DNA of 64,000 bases, taken from the NCBI GenBank assembly GCA_026315105.1, contig CM048751.1, positions 341,480,649 through 341,544,648 on the forward strand. Direction: 5' to 3'. Below are positions 53,780 through 64,000 of the stretch, in pieces. Under the pieces are notes generated by a model that was not told the origin of the DNA, did not search any database, and was given only the letters and a program-made list of their open reading frames with translations. The position numbers and the translations under genes are program-made. Source of the DNA: Locusta migratoria. Taxonomy: Eukaryota > Arthropoda > Insecta > Orthoptera > Acrididae. Each line of letters begins with the position of its first letter. Within the stretch, counting starts at the first letter, position 1.

Positions 53780-55130
53780 ATTTCAATATGTTATTTTACA
53801 AGTAGGCCTGAAACTAAAGAAGAAAGTTCATACAAAACATAGTTCCGTAAATGTTCAGTTATGTAGTTAGGGCTAACAAAATATTTTGCCTAAAATTAAG
53901 CTAGTACGCTAATACGAAGTTACGTAAAACTGTACGAGGTTTCTTTGTTATTATTGATGTGGTGAATCTAATAAAACATGTCCCACACGTGTATCTGCAG
54001 TATTCCAAAAATTCCAGAGAACCAAAAAAATAATTTGGGAAAATTTATAATTTATTAACTACTTAGCCCAATTTTTTTCCTTTTTTTAATTCAAGACAAG
54101 TGGACAAAATTTTCAACATAAGTTGCAGAGAATTTCGTTCTAAAAAATTATGTTAGTAAAGTTAACTAAAACGTATTAATGTTACTATGTATGTACTTTC
54201 ACTGAACGACAAATAAAAGTTTAGGAAACGACTGCAGCCACTCACCACCGGTTACCAACGTCTTATATATTTAAAAAATCTACGAGAACTGAAGCAATTG
54301 GACCGACCAAACTACCTGGCCGATTTCCTTCATTTTTTTTAACGAAAGGTATTCATCCACAGATTTGTCATCAAGTATCAGTATCTACATAACTCTCGCC
54401 TTCCTTTTTCTATGCTTAAACGCGATTTCCTTCTGTATATTTCTTATGGAGATGTCCTTGCTATATACTGAAGTCAGTTGGTCAGGCCGTTCTATCCGAC
54501 ATATTTCCTTCATTTTTGCTTTAAACGAAAGGTAGTTATTCGCAGATTGCCATTAAGTATCAGAATTAAGTCTCTTCATCCTTTATTTTTATTCAGACGC
54601 GGTATCGTTCTGTCCTTGCACTGAATATTTTAAACGGTTTGTTTTAAGATATCTTCGGTTCTAATTAAGGTACGCAGTTCACCAATACTCTCATTTGCGC
54701 TTTTAAACACTTGCATTGATTGACTCTGAAGAAAGCTATTGTTGAACATTCAACTTTACGTCCATTTTTCCCAACGTTTTTATCATTCTACTAACGGTAC
54801 GAAGTATTCACACGGGTTCTCTAGTTCTTAATGAAAAGTAAACAAATTTACCTGTACAATTTCTGTAATTGTATAATATCTTATATTTCTGGAGATATAA
54901 GCCCGAGATATGTTTTATTAGATTCACCAGATCAATAACAACACAATAAATAGAATCTTGGCGTAACTGTAACGTTGTACAGTTTTGCGATGGCTTCATA
55001 TTAGCGGGGTTAGTAAATTTCGGGCAAAACCTTTTATTAGCAGTAACTCCATAAATAAACATTTGTGCACCTATGTTTCTATAAACTTTTTTCTTTAGTT
55101 TTACTTGTAGAAAAACATATTAAAATAACA
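53780..55130. mobile_element. DNA element with ~230-bp inverted repeats
   Basis: Left arm 53780-54015 and right arm 54895-55130 are reverse complements (with indels): ACATGTTTTATTAGATTCAC versus ATATGTTTTATTAGATTCAC, TACAGTTTT-CG, and CTTTAGTTT-ACTTGTA near the tips. The loop includes the second copy of the repeat at 8885-9900. No transposase is seen. Confidence 0.72.
54299..54830. repeat. Dispersed repeat, copy 2 (uninterrupted)
   Basis: Reverse complement of 8885-9243 plus 9816-9900. It also contains an internal duplication: GATTTCCTTCATTTTT...GAAAGGTA...GATTTGTCATCAAGTATCAG occurs twice (about 54320-54385 and 54505-54565). Confidence 0.75.
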
Positions 55131-55378
55131 ATAAAATTCTTTGAGGATTTTGGCTGCATCGGTAATATGTCAAATTCCAACGTTTCAGCCACTGTTGCAA
55201 TCGGCCTTTGTCAAGGTGTTTTGCTGACTGCTGAATGGAGGGGATTGCTGGTACTTATATAATAGTGGCAGAAGCTCTTATCGAGGTATGATTGGATATT
55301 GTTGGCAGGGGCGGGGAGAATTAGACATTCTTTATTGGTGTTAATATTATAGCCTGTGTGGAGGGAATAGAGGTAATT
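55131..55378. other. Possible Penelope-like terminus; no gene
   Basis: At 55179-55216 the minus strand reads CCTTGACAAAGGCCG, then GTGGCTGAAACGTTGG, another CTGA/GAAAC-type hairpin like those at 14263 and 17964. Confidence 0.35.
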
Positions 55379-55568
55379 GCCGGCCGCGGTGGCCGAGGGG
55401 GTTGAGGCGCTCCAGTCACGGTCTGCACGGCCACTACGGTCGGGGGTTCGAATCCCCCCTCGGGCATGGATATTTGTGGCGTCCTTAGTCTTAGCTAGTT
55501 CATAAGTAGTTTGTAAGCTTAGGGACTGATGACCCCGTAGTTAAGTCCCATAAGTTCTACAAACATTT
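55379..55568 (+). mobile_element. tRNA-derived SINE (main family), copy 9
   Basis: Full-length copy. Perfect 14-bp duplication GAATAGAGGTAATT at 55365-55378 and 55569-55582. Confidence 0.94.
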
Positions 55569-55916
55569 GAATAGAGGTAATTCATTAGTGTTTGCATTGT
55601 TTATTTCTATTGGTAGAAATTGGCGAATGAGGGCGGGCGGCGGTTATGACGTCACGCTGTTTACTTGCTTCCCGGCGTTGGTTGGGGCGCGCTAGGTACT
55701 CTGTCACTACGTTTACATGCAACATGCAACACGTCTTCCGAAAGACGGGAAACGAATTTCGTATACCGTTTTTCGCTGTCGTGGTTACATGTTATAGCCT
55801 GAATCGGATTTCCTAGCTCACTGTATATTGCGGCTGACAACCAGTTGATTCAGTTACCACAATTTCTATTTTTCTTTACTCGAATACAGAGATTCATGCA
55901 CATTCTAATATTTGTA

Positions 55917-56874
55917 CTAGATGACCCGATGAACTTCGTTCACTTACCAGTTAATATAAACCATATTAATTTAAATCAAATGTATTTTATACCCAGTAGC
56001 TTTATAAAGGAATCATCAGATTGAGTATCGGCTCGATAGTGGGCGGAAAGAGTGGGCAAATCACGCACACATGTCCAGGATAATGTTCATGTCACATTCG
56101 TGGAAGTTCAGGAAATATGGAGGAAAAATTGCGAGGAAAATTTATATGTAAAATAATGACTTGGTTGTTGTGTTGCGTGCTTTCAGAAATATACTTTGAA
56201 AGAGTAAAGTGCGTTTTAGACGCTCTGAACCCGTATATAATTTAGAAACACATTGAAACAGGTACTTGGTTCGAATTTGCGACTTTCCTTTTTAACTGTC
56301 CCTATTTTTATTACTGAAAACTTTTCCAAGACCATAATGAACAAAACAAAAAAAGACTTACCCCTTCTCCGTCGTGCTGAATTCAATCAAAAACACATTG
56401 AAAAATGTACTTTCAGTTTTTCTCAAATTTTTCAATTTTCCTGTAGATTTTTCCTAAAAAAAATTGTTTCAGACAAACCTTGTCCTGTCAAGCCGTACTC
56501 AAGTGATGCTCTTACAACCATGTGGGAACTGATTTTTATTCATAGAAAAAAATCTCTTTCGGTTTTTCCTAAATTTTCCTACATTCCGGGCAACTTTTCC
56601 AAATTTTTATTTGATGCGAACCTTCCTCTTGCTTTCAACATGAAATGTACAAAATTTTATCGCAATTGGACGAACGGTATTGACAGCTCACTGGAAAAGG
56701 CTGTTTCAGTTTTTCCCCCGATTTTCCTCTTTTCCGGACAATGTTTCCCTATTTTATCAGCGTTTAAACCTTCCCTGAACTTATACGAATATTTCAAGAC
56801 TAAAATTAGCCATATCGGTTCAGCCGTTCTCGAGTTTTAGCGAGACTAACGAATAGCAATTCATATATATATTA
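55917..56874 (-). mobile_element. Helitron-like element with internal tandem units
   Basis: On the minus strand the 3' end is a hairpin GTGAACGAAGTTCAT followed by CGGGTCAT and CTAG|T, the arrangement of Helitron 3' ends. The 5' end near 56874 is ATATATATGAATTGCTATTC. The interior (about 56270-56840) consists of degenerate ~145-bp units with TTTTCC...ATTTTCC...CCGGRCAA and CAATTGGACGAACGG. The 195-codon plus-strand frame here is a by-product of these units. Non-autonomous. Confidence 0.5.
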
Positions 56875-57964
56875 CAAAATGTCATTCTGTTCATATGTGC
56901 CGAAAATTCTTAACAAGTAAACACAATCTGACAAGCCAAGTACGCTTCAAAAACAGTCGAGTTTACATGGGCATGAACATCCATTGTGGAACTGGAAAAC
57001 AGAAGTGGATTTCCAGAATCGATTTTCGAGTGTTTATATGACCAACCAAAAGTAGAATTGGGAATTCGGTTTATGAAATACGGTTTGGGAGCCCATGTAA
57101 AGGAGGTGTGTGTACATACGGACGTAGAGACTTCTGTGCGAGTGAGTTGGTTCGCTCGCTGTCGTCCCAAATATATTAAAATACTAGCTTATATGCCCGT
57201 GCTTCGCAACGGTTGTTAAAGAGGAACCTGTGTATATCATGGTTTCTAGGATTCCGGACCTAGGTCAGCAAAAACAGAATCCTTGTTGGATCGTTCTATC
57301 AATAAACTCAGATTTCCTAGCCAAGATGTCAAATTTAAGTAGAAGTCATTTTCGAAAACGCTGAATGTTCATAAAGTTTTCCATGCAAAAATTGAAATTA
57401 ATTTAAGTCCGTACTCCGGAACGATGTAAATTTCATGTTAGTTTGTGTTCAAAAATTTAAGACTGTGGTGTGAAATTGTCTGTTTGGCGTAAACTTCTGA
57501 AAATACGTCTATCGTTGAGATGAAAAATAGTAATAACAATAACAGCGCCATGTATTGGTTCTATGGTGTAGTACTAAACTGTAACTGTATGCTGAAGTAT
57601 TAGTATGTTTCACTGGGGACAATGTAGTTATTCTGTATGCAGTGCTCCCTATTATCGAAAACTTGACGAATGCTGCAAGTTTGGTAATTAAATCAACAGA
57701 GCAGTTCATGTCTGTACAAATAAGACGTCATGGTGGTGTCAATGTGCGATAAAGTAAGTCTGGGTAATCGTTGAAGGAATGCCGTCAGGTGATCGTCTTT
57801 ATAGAATTTTCCATTAAATATAGTATTTCCAGTGAATTGTCTCGACCTGTTAGCAGCATCGGCCACTCTTTCACATAATACATGTCCCCACGTCCTGCAG
57901 TGATTACTTCGTAAAGCACGAAATTGATATCGACCTTCTGTAATAGAACTATATATTCAGAACA

Positions 57965-58152
57965 CAGCCGGCCGAGGTGACTGAGGCGCTCCAGTTACGG
58001 TCAGCACGGCCACTACGGTCGGGGGTTCGAATCCCCCCTCGGGCATAGATATTTGTGCCGTCTTAGTTCGTAAGTAGTTCATAAGTACTTTGTAAGTTTA
58101 GGGACTGATGACCCCGTAGTTAAGTCCCATAAGCTTAACAAACATTTGAACA
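57965..58152 (+). mobile_element. tRNA-derived SINE (main family), copy 10
   Basis: Copy lacking ~10 bp of the A-box region (GGCCGAGGTGACTGAGGCGC) but otherwise complete. Perfect 12-bp duplication ATATTCAGAACA at 57953-57964 and 58153-58164. Confidence 0.92.
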
Positions 58153-58719
58153 TATTCAGAACATTAAGTACAATTTTCTCTGCAAAAGAAGACGTCTGTA
58201 TCTATCTTAATGTAGTCCGCACCAAAAGAAAGTAATTTCAGATTTTAATCTCAATATTGTACGGAACAACTATGAAAGCAGGGAGGTTTCTGATGAGTTG
58301 TTGCTCACGTGTGTATATTAACTCTAGTGCAGAGCAGAAATATCTCTGGAGTGAGCATTCAAATGCGTAGAACAGTTTTCGTGTCCTGAACATTAAGGTG
58401 GAAATGTCACGTAATATTGGGAAAAATATATTAATTGCTGACTTTATCTTGGTCCTTTTTTGTTCAGTTAAGACAGATGACTATGTGTAAATGGCTCTTT
58501 TAGCTACGCTTCCTCAACTTCCTTGTTGCTTTTGTGACACATTTATTAAGATATTATTTCATGTTACGTGGTTGCTCTGCGAAATGGAGGAGGGGGGGCT
58601 TCGTTGCAGCCAATGAAGTACAAACCATTCGTAGGAGCTAATAAATTTGTGGAAAGAGTGCATTTGTCTCAATATCACGTGCTAATTCCAACTTAATGTT
58701 GAGAAGATGAACAGAACGC

Positions 58720-59949
58720 AATGCTCATTCCATAGATATTTCTTCCATGCACAATTTAGTGGTTATGCCCGTGGAAAGATCCACTTCTTTCCTCTCCATG
58801 ACATTTCAAAGCATATGGGATACAGTTAGGAATAAAAAAAATTGTACCCTACCCGGGTTAAATTTTACTTGCAGTGACAGCCATTTAGTTTGCTATCGTT
58901 GGCAACTAACTATTCGCTTTAGGAGGATGATTAATTTACTGGTCAGGACAGCATAAATTATTTATTTCATCGGGAACGTAAAGAATTATTCCCCTCATTC
59001 TACGTGACTGACTTTTTAAAGAAGTATTCAACGGCTCTTGCCAACATCAGCACACAACGCCGCCGCCATACGAAAAATTGTACCCCTTCTTGTAGTGTAT
59101 TACACTATAGTTATGAGAATGAAAAAGAAAAACGCAGCAACGCCATAATTAGGTTTTTGGTGTACTATATAATTAACGTCGGCTCACGTTGTCCTTGCCT
59201 GTACTATGGCGTTTTCGAGGCATTCCTAAAGATAACGCACTCAAAATGTAATGAGGATACACCGAAATCAAATTGGGGACCACATAAATTCGATTTTTCT
59301 TGCAAAGAATTGTTATGTAAATTACAGTAACGATAGACGCGAAGGAATGTCGTTCTGTTCTTAATTCAAATGTTCCCTATCAAAAGAAGCAAAGATACGT
59401 CGTTAAGCTGTGAATATACAAAGTGTAATCAGCAACTCGCTGTTCAATGTTAGATTGTATTTGCATAGATAAGATTGCGGCTCTTAATTCAATATACTTC
59501 AGTCACTGAGGGAATACGCACTACACGATCATATATTATTTCTTTGCAGCACTACGAAACCAACAGCACCTTTAGTGGTTCGTTGCTGTTCTATGGCATA
59601 ACCATCGAAAAGAAATAATAGATACAAAATTTTGAAAAATTCAGCAGCGACAGCTATTAGTTCTTTGGTGCACTACGTACCTAACAGGCCCTCTGTTTGT
59701 TCTGTACTGTACCATCCAGTTTTCTAGGCATTACTAAACAGAATGTACTCAAGATGTAATAAGTACGCACCGATATCAGAAAGGAAACTACATAAATTCG
59801 TGTTTCCTCGCAATGAATTCTTAGTAAATGGAAACATCGATAGACGCGAAGGAAAGTCGTTATGTTTTCAATGAAAATGATACCCGCGGAAAGAAGCACT
59901 TTTTTCTTTCCATGGCATTGCAAGGCATGCGGGATGCAGCTAATAAAAA

Positions 59950-60005
<56 letters not shown>

Positions 60006-60310
60006 TGTCGCACCTTTGTCGTAAATTTTACTTGCGTGGTAGCGGTTTAATATGTTAACGTTGGTAACTAAATATTCGCTTTAGGGGGGTCATTAATTTA
60101 CTGATCGGAACAACATTATTTATTTCATCATCAACACAAAGAATTATTCCCATCATTGTACGTGACTGATTTTTCTAAAAGGATTCAACGGCCGTTGCCA
60201 CCATCAATACACAACACCGCTGCCGTAAGGGAAATCGTAGTCCTTGTGTGAGTGTATTACACCTATGTTACGTGAATAAAAACGTAACATCGCCATCTAT
60301 TAATTATTTG
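58720..60310. repeat. Large imperfect tandem duplication
   Basis: 58740-59170 matches 59860-60310: TTCGCTTTAGG, AATTATTTATTTCATC, AAAGAATTATTCCC, TACGTGACTGA, CACAAC-CCGC. 59200-59400 matches 59700-59890: GGCATT-CTAAA, GATAGACGCGAAGGAA. A 51-base T run (59954-60004) interrupts the second copy. Confidence 0.75.
59954..60004. repeat. Poly(T) run, 51 bp
   Basis: T homopolymer inside the duplicated unit. Absent from the paired copy at about 58835, which has only A8. Confidence 0.95.
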
Positions 60311-60389
60311 GAATACTATATTACGAAGAGCTCCTCTATCGGATCTTTGCTATACTACGCTGCAATTCAAGCACAGCGTACACCAGAAG

Positions 60390-61230
60390 CTACAAATTAC
60401 TATATCTCTTCTTCCCCTGATTCGATTTTAACGAAATGAAGCTTATATGTTGCCCCAAGGTACTCTCAGTTGACCTATGAAACACCACGAAAGTTCGTAT
60501 AGTATTCTTGGAGATTTGCTGATCTACAGCATACTTATAAGCATAGTATACACATAAAACTTCAAATTACGATATCTTTCCTTCCTCTTATCCGATTTTG
60601 ATGAAATGTAGCCTATGTTACTCTCCAAACTATTCCAAATTTACCGGAGGAAACCCACGAAAGTTCGTGTAGTACTTCTGGAGATTACCTTAAACAAATA
60701 GACATACACGAAGGCTTTTAAACAAATGATTACATTATGATAACTTCATTTTCTCTGATCCTATTTTAATTATTGAAGCCTTTGTATAACCGCAGGATAT
60801 GCTCAATTTACTTGTGAAAATCCCATTAAAATTCGTCAAGTAGTTTTGGAGATAAACGCGTTCAAAGAGACAGACAGACATGACGTTTGTAGATAAATAA
60901 TTTCAAATTACGATATTCTTTTTTCCCGTCATTCGATTTTATGAAACGAAGTTTGTGTGTTTCCCCGAGTTACGCTCAAGTTACCTGTGAAACCCCCATG
61001 CAAATTGGTGAAGTAGTTTTCGAGATAAGACGTTTTTAATAGTTGAACAAACAGACATCGCGGTTACTGAAAACACTTAAATTTACGATATCTTTTTTTA
61101 CGTAATCTGATTTTGATAAAATTATGCCTATATGTTGACCCAAACTTTTCCCATGTTTCCTGTGAAAACCGCATGAAGATTCGTCCAGTAATTTTGAAGA
61201 TTGAAGGGAACAGCGATAGGCCTACATTTA
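60390..61230. repeat. Tandem array, five ~170-bp degenerate units
   Basis: Unit starts at about 60391, 60563, 60735, 60903 and 61077. Each has CAAATTACGATATCTT-like, CGATTTTGATGAAATG-like, CCTATRTGTT-CCC, CCTGTGAAAACCCC, AAATTCGT-AAGTAGTTTT and GAGAT elements, often followed by an ACAGACAGACAT run. Confidence 0.85.
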
Positions 61231-61324
61231 CAGATTTATTATTAGTATAGACTATTAGTATAGATTTGCGTTTGCCGAGCGCTCTAAGGCGCCTTGTTGC
61301 GGAAGTGCGCGTCTGCTCCCCGTC

Positions 61325-61425
61325 GAAGATTATTGTCGATAGCACTCACCACTGCGTGGGAGTAAAGAGCTAGCAGCGTTTCACAAGAACGATATTTTCC
61401 GAAACCATGTAATTTATGTTCATGG
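61325..61425 (-). pseudogene. Small LINE RT fragment, reversed
   Basis: Minus strand reads KLHGFGKYRSCETLLALYSH, AVVSAIDNN, the QHGFRxxRSCETQLA segment of CR1-like RTs. It is about 100 bp only and lies immediately before the plus-strand LINE at 61480. Confidence 0.6.
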
Positions 61426-61479
61426 TAAAAAGTACGAACATAGGGCGCAGCTGGCTGGGAGAGCACGAAGAGAAGTTCA

Positions 61480-62170
61480 GCCGTCTGGTTAGTAATGTTT
61501 TTCCTGACCTTTGCGCACAATGCCACCTTCATGAAGCGAGATAGTTCTGAGATTAAGTGTGCCCATTACGGTAGGCGCCTGTTGTGGCGCACTAGCGGCA
61601 AAACACAAACAATACCTTCACTACGCGATAGCAATGGTAATACTACTGATGACAGTACTGCTAAAGCGGAATTGCTAAACACAGCTTTCCGAAATTCTTT
61701 CACCAAAGAAGACGAAGTAAACACTCCAGAATTCGAATCAAGAACAGCTGCCAGCATGTAAAATGTAGATGTTTCTGGAGTAGTAAAACAACTTAAGTCA
61801 CTAAACAAAAACAAATCTGAGCCAGATTGTATGCCAAATAGATTCCTCTCAGAGTATGCTGATGCAATAGCTCCATACTTAGATATATACAACCGATTAC
61901 TCAGAGAAAGATCCGTACCTAAACACTGGAAAGTTGCCCAAGTTACTCCAATATTCAAGAAAGGCAATAGGAGTGATCCCTAAAATTACAGGCCAATCTA
62001 ATTGACGTCGATTTACAGTAGTATTTTGGAACATATACTTTGTTCGAACATTATGAACTACCTCGAAGAGAACGACCTATTAACTAATAGTCAACACGGA
62101 TTCATTAACTATCGCTCTTGCAAAACACAGCTTACCGTTTACTCACATGAAATGATAAGTACCATGGACA
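61480..62170 (+). pseudogene. CR1-like LINE, RT N-terminal part
   Basis: Plus strand: SLRDSNGNTTDDSTAKAELL, FRNSFTKEDEVNTPEFESRT, stop, VSGVVKQLKSLNKNKSEPDC, SVPKHWKVAQVTPIFKKGNR, stop, NYRPI, SIYSSILEHILCSNIMNYLE and NSQHGFINYRSCKTQLTVYS. This is the 5' part of the RT of a family related to LINE 'A'/'B', with three or more in-frame stops. Coding similarity ends at about 62170, where another LINE begins. Confidence 0.82.
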
Positions 62171-64000
62171 AGAGACTTTCAGGAAATAGCCCTCTGTATC
62201 TTCCTGGACATCGAGGGGGCTTTTAGTAACACAACCTTCGATTCCATGGTTAGGGCAGCAGAGGTGCATGACCTAGGGACCACAATATGTAGGTGGACTA
62301 CGGCCATGCTCAGTGGAAGAAAGATGGAAGCTACCATGATGGATGAGAAAATGGTAATCAACACCACTAGGGGTTGCCCGCAAGGAGGAGTTCTTTCCCC
62401 TTTATTGTGGAATCTAGTGGTGAATGATCTCATTGGAGAATTAAACTCAAGGCAGTACTTTTGCCAAGGATACGCAGATGATCTTGTCATAGTAATACTT
62501 GGCAAATTTGCTGCCACAGTAAAGAATATGGCACAAGGTGCAATGAACATTGTGCAAGACTGGAGCAGAAAACAGGATCTGCGGGTTAGTTCTAAGAAGA
62601 CTGTTGTTGTACCATTCACAAAGAAGCATATACAACATTCAAGTTGGAATCTAAAGCTTTTCAATGAAGCGCTACCTGTGAAGGGGATAGTGAAATATCT
62701 AGGGGTTACCCTAGATGAGAAACTGACATGGACCCTTCACATCAGGAATATTTGCTCCAAGGCAAAAGGTGCTCTTGTGAGTACCAGGAGAGCTTGTGGC
62801 AAAAATTGGGCCTGAGCGCCAAGGGTATGCACTGGATATACACCACAGTGATTAGACCCAGGATCACCTATGGGGCGGTCGTGTAGTGGAAGAAGGTAAA
62901 ACAGCAGGTTGCTGCTAAGGAGCTTGGTAAGGTGCAGAGATTAGCCTTCTTAGCCATAACAGGCGGAATTAGCAGCACACCAACTGCTGGGATGGAAACC
63001 ATGCTGGATATGCCCCCATTACACCTTTGGGTCAAGATGGATGCAGCGGCTGGTGCATACAGACTCAAAACTGGTAACAACTGGAACTCTTTGAGATATC
63101 CAGAATCACACACTCACACACTAAAATAGTGAGTGAGGTAAAAATAGGAAATGTTGGGGAAATGCCAGCCGACTATATTATAACCCCATACTGCTCCAAC
63201 AAGCCTTTCAATATAACAATTGGAAGTAGGGAGCAGTGGGAGAAAATAGTTCGATACCTTACGGGGGTATTGTCTGGTTTCCTGACGGGTCAAAATCAGA
63301 CCAAGGTGTTGGGGCCGGGGTATATGGGGTGCAGCCAAGACTGGAGGGCGTCATCTCTCTAGGAAAACTAGCCTCAGTATTCCAGGCCGAAATCACTACC
63401 AGCAGGACGTGTGTGGAGGAGAATTTGCGTAGGTGCTACAAACATCGTAGCATCTATATCTATTCAGACAGCCAGGCAGTCCTGAGATTACTGGCAGCTC
63501 CTGCAACAAGGTCTAAAATTGTTGCAGAATGTCGCAGGGTTCTGGTGGAGCTAGGGGAAAGCAATAGAGCAAACCCATTGTGGGTCCCTGACCACTCGGG
63601 GATCAGCGGCAACGAACATGCCGACAGATTAGCCAGGATGGGGGCAGAGACTCCATTTATTGGACCGGAACCTGTCTTGACAATCACCAAGGCTATGATA
63701 AAATTGGAGCTACGTAACTGGCTCAAAAGACAGCACGTAGAATATTGAACCAAAGTCAACAAAAACATGGCAAGGTAATGATGCCAAAACCATGTTTTCA
63801 AAGAAGCTCTGCAATCCTGGGTCTGAACATGAGAGAGATTAGACTCATGGTTGAATTGCTGACAGGCCATGGGAATTTCAAAAACACCTACGTACAATGG
63901 GAATAACAGAAGAGGGCCCTAAATGTAGGATCTGTGATGACGGTGATGAAACTGCATCACATCTAATCTTCGAATGCATTGCATTGAAGAATAAAAGGCA
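62171..64000 (+). pseudogene. I/LOA-group LINE with RNase H, runs off the edge
   Basis: Plus strand: IALCIFLDIEGAFSNTTFDS, TTRGCPQGGVLSPLLWNLVV, YFCQGYADDLVIVI (catalytic YADD intact), VKYLGVTLDEKLTWTLH. A frameshift near 62808 is followed by MHWIYTTVIRPRITYGAVV and a Trp-to-stop change, then RNase H blocks GIVWFPDGSKSDQGVGAG, YIYSDSQAVLRLL, LWVPDHSGISGNEHADRLAR (63240-63690), and a C-terminal LTGHGNFKNTYVQW with a cysteine cluster. A cellular-type RNase H after the RT is typical of I, LOA and related clades. It begins abruptly without an endonuclease. Confidence 0.87.

Larger units (their letters stand above)
57184..61264 (-). mobile_element. Helitron-like element, ~4 kb, with two tandem arrays
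   Basis: Minus-strand 3' end: hairpin CCGTTGCGAAGCACGG then GCATATAAG and CTAG|T at 57184. Minus-strand 5' end: A|TCTATACTAATAG at 61264 with a second, nearly identical start 13 bp inside. TC...CTAG inserted between A and T is the Helitron signature. No Rep/helicase is seen. It includes a SINE (57965-58152), a ~1.1-kb duplication (58720-59400 against 59690-60310), and five ~170-bp units at 60390-61230. Confidence 0.55.

Noticed and set aside
56253..56840. A 195-codon protein
   Set aside because: It is read through degenerate tandem units of a Helitron-like element; Phe/Lys-rich composition and repeat phase explain the open frame.
60390..61230. CRISPR array
   Set aside because: Units are ~170 bp, degenerate and contiguous with no spacers, in a eukaryotic Helitron-like context.

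Overview
The window is eukaryotic nuclear DNA. Its repeat content (dense tRNA-related SINEs, RTE-like, CR1-like and I/LOA-like LINEs, Tc1/mariner, hAT, Penelope-like and Helitron-like elements) and very long TE-filled introns suggest a large insect genome. Several repeats resemble ones I associate with locusts and grasshoppers (Schistocerca type). The species assignment is inference from memory and was not checked by a search.

I can support one host gene. It lies on the minus strand and encodes a secreted phospholipase A2 of the group III type. Three coding exons are visible: 34485-34668 (hydrophobic, signal-peptide-like), 11127-11336, and 4959-5118 (calcium loop and CC-x2-HD active site). 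Their splice phases agree exactly. The start codon lies upstream (to the right) and the rest of the catalytic domain lies downstream, probably off the left edge. The introns are about 23 kb and 6 kb and consist almost entirely of mobile elements. Several elements sit within 35-80 bp of splice sites.

Layout. 0-5 kb: a long-inverted-repeat DNA element, then two LINE 3' ends. 5-9 kb: exon 3 and a Tc1-like element broken by a second element that carries a SINE. 9-16 kb: LINE 3' ends, exon 2, a Tc1-like element with a SINE inside it, and a decayed tRNA-bearing foldback. 16-18 kb: a Penelope-like element with a GIY-YIG domain. 19-25 kb: LINE tail, mariner/LINE mosaic, solo LTR, tRNA-like repeats. 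25-31 kb: SINEs, a long-TIR element with tRNA-like modules, a hAT-like element with a minisatellite. 31-38 kb: LINE cluster, exon 1, a hAT element with perfect 8-bp target duplications containing a palindromic tRNA-bearing element, and a pogo/Tigger-like relic. 38-49 kb: LINE fragments, a transposase-like pseudogene, a CpG-rich tandem repeat and a long stretch without recognisable genes. 49-53 kb: a structurally complete RTE-like LINE with one long open frame, inserted in another LINE. 53-61 kb: a long-TIR element and two Helitron-like elements with internal tandem arrays. 61-64 kb: an interrupted LINE junction running off the right edge.

Nearly all other open frames are TE relics or low-complexity translations. 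The features most worth checking are the palindromic element whose two arms each carry a tRNA-like unit, the intact RTE-like LINE, the Helitron-like tandem arrays, and the tight packing of the phospholipase exons between insertions.
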